In this document: positions 63,501 to 64,000 of the stretch, one piece after another
Numbering within the stretch: position 1 is the first letter of the stretch
Layout of the letters: each line of letters opens with the position of its first letter
Position numbers and translations under genes: made by a program
The notes under the pieces: model-generated
What the model was told of the DNA's origin: nothing
Databases searched by the model: none
What the model saw: the letters and a program-made list of their open reading frames with translations, nothing else
Assembly (NCBI RefSeq): GCF_002754315.1
Contig: NZ_PEFE01000001.1
Location: forward strand, 2,046,001-2,110,000
Source of the DNA: Flavobacterium sp. 11
Lineage (GTDB): Bacteria > Bacteroidota > Bacteroidia > Flavobacteriales > Flavobacteriaceae
Direction of reading: 5' to 3'
Length of the DNA: 64,000 nucleotides

Positions 63501-63802
63501 TTCGTATGTTTTTTAAGTATAAACAGACCATTATTGGTATGCTAGATTAGAAACAATAGAAAATTACTGGGGCGGATTTTTTAGTTAATTAGGATAGTAA
63601 ATTTTGTAATTCAGAAGTAGGTTTGAAATTTACATATCAAGTTTAAAAGATGAGGTAGTAGGTGTTCCTGCCTGTTTAAACCAATACTGTAAATTTAAAC
63701 AAATAATTATTTCATCGGTACAAAAAACATACTTTTTTTTGATATTTTTTATTTTAAGTATTTAATATACAGTTGTTTGTGTTTTCTTGTGTTAAGGTTG
63801 TA
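63501..63802. other. Gap upstream of ppsA, nothing supported
   Basis: About 300 bp of AT-rich DNA between ppsA and the decayed desulfurase copy. No gene, no convincing consensus promoter for ppsA. Confidence 0.5.
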
Positions 63803-64000
63803 CTATTTGTTTTATTGTCTTTTGCATCAGCAAAAAAGGTGATGCTATTGTTTCATTTGGATATGAGAATAACTACTGTTTCTCATGGAAACGCCTACTA
63901 GTCTGGAAGTATAAAATCCTGATAGGTTTAAGCCGAAATGCTTTCTGATTAAGATTAAAAAGATAATAAGTTTGCGCATCTTGTTTAGTCATTTCAATAC
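63803..64000 (+). pseudogene. Decayed 3' fragment of a cysteine desulfurase
   Basis: Aligns almost without gaps with positions 39153-39350 of the intact cysteine desulfurase (constant offset 24,650 up to about 63960, then one inserted base), roughly three-quarters identical by eye; AGCCGAAATGCTTTCTGA and TTTGCGCAT...TTTAGTCATTTCAATAC are conserved. Translated in the ancestral frame it reads LFVLLSFASAKKVMLLFHLDM, so homology is visible at protein level, but stops appear at several codons and the active-site Cys loop is lost (NAY then stop). It runs off the window's right end. Non-functional relic of a duplicate or related gene. Confidence 0.85.

Noticed and set aside
1-64000. CRISPR array, prophage or insertion sequence
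   Set aside because: No regularly spaced repeats, phage structural or integrase genes, and no transposase frames were seen.

Overview
The window is AT-rich chromosomal DNA from a member of the Flavobacteriaceae, most likely Flavobacterium or a close relative. Evidence: TonB-dependent receptors with carboxypeptidase-like N-terminal domains, protein families almost confined to this family (DUF6048, DUF6452, DUF6095-like), Bacteroidota promoters of the type TTTG-N18..20-TAnnTTTG, weak Shine-Dalgarno sequences, and many hairpin terminators between genes. No tRNA, rRNA, CRISPR array or insertion sequence was seen.

Positions 1-39.4 kb are mixed-strand, mostly housekeeping sequence: serC (cut by the window edge), a LuxC-like acyl-CoA reductase and a ferredoxin; a TonB-dependent receptor; the YchF ATPase; topoisomerase IV (parE, a small membrane protein, parC); a DnaQ-like exonuclease overlapping a cNMP/CBS/DUF294 protein; TerC; a run of small proteins ending with murQ; an AraC-type regulator followed by an outer-membrane barrel; ZIP transporter; several RNA or small-molecule methyltransferases including RlmD; an orphan histidine kinase; OsmC; aldo/keto reductase; cysM; DUF1003; a Smr protein; RarD-like transporter; and a cysteine desulfurase.

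Positions 39.4-63.5 kb form an unbroken minus-strand block of about 20 genes with an envelope, stress and fermentation flavour. In transcription order: PEP synthase, SDR oxidoreductase, OsmC, pyruvate-dehydrogenase-like E1 alpha, zinc-ribbon protein, E1 beta, D-lactate dehydrogenase-like enzyme, site-2 protease with CBS domains, cardiolipin-synthase-like PLD protein, a retron, YceI, CbpA/CbpM chaperone pair, calcium-type P-ATPase, an SPFH protein with vault-like repeats, an MlaEFD lipid transporter, a GH130 enzyme and a two-domain glycosyltransferase.

The most notable element is the retron (about 52.3-53.7 kb): a reverse transcriptase with QG, YADD and VTG motifs, preceded by about 170 nt of highly structured DNA that fits an msr-msd RNA with an a1/a2 stem, and by an unannotated 41-codon ORF that could be its partner. 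The second is at the right edge, where about 190 bp are a decayed, stop-riddled copy of the 3' part of the cysteine desulfurase located 24.65 kb away. Other observations include a GC-rich folded intergenic element near 29 kb, a lipoprotein with an internal duplication, and divergent promoters in front of the acyl-CoA reductase and ferredoxin.
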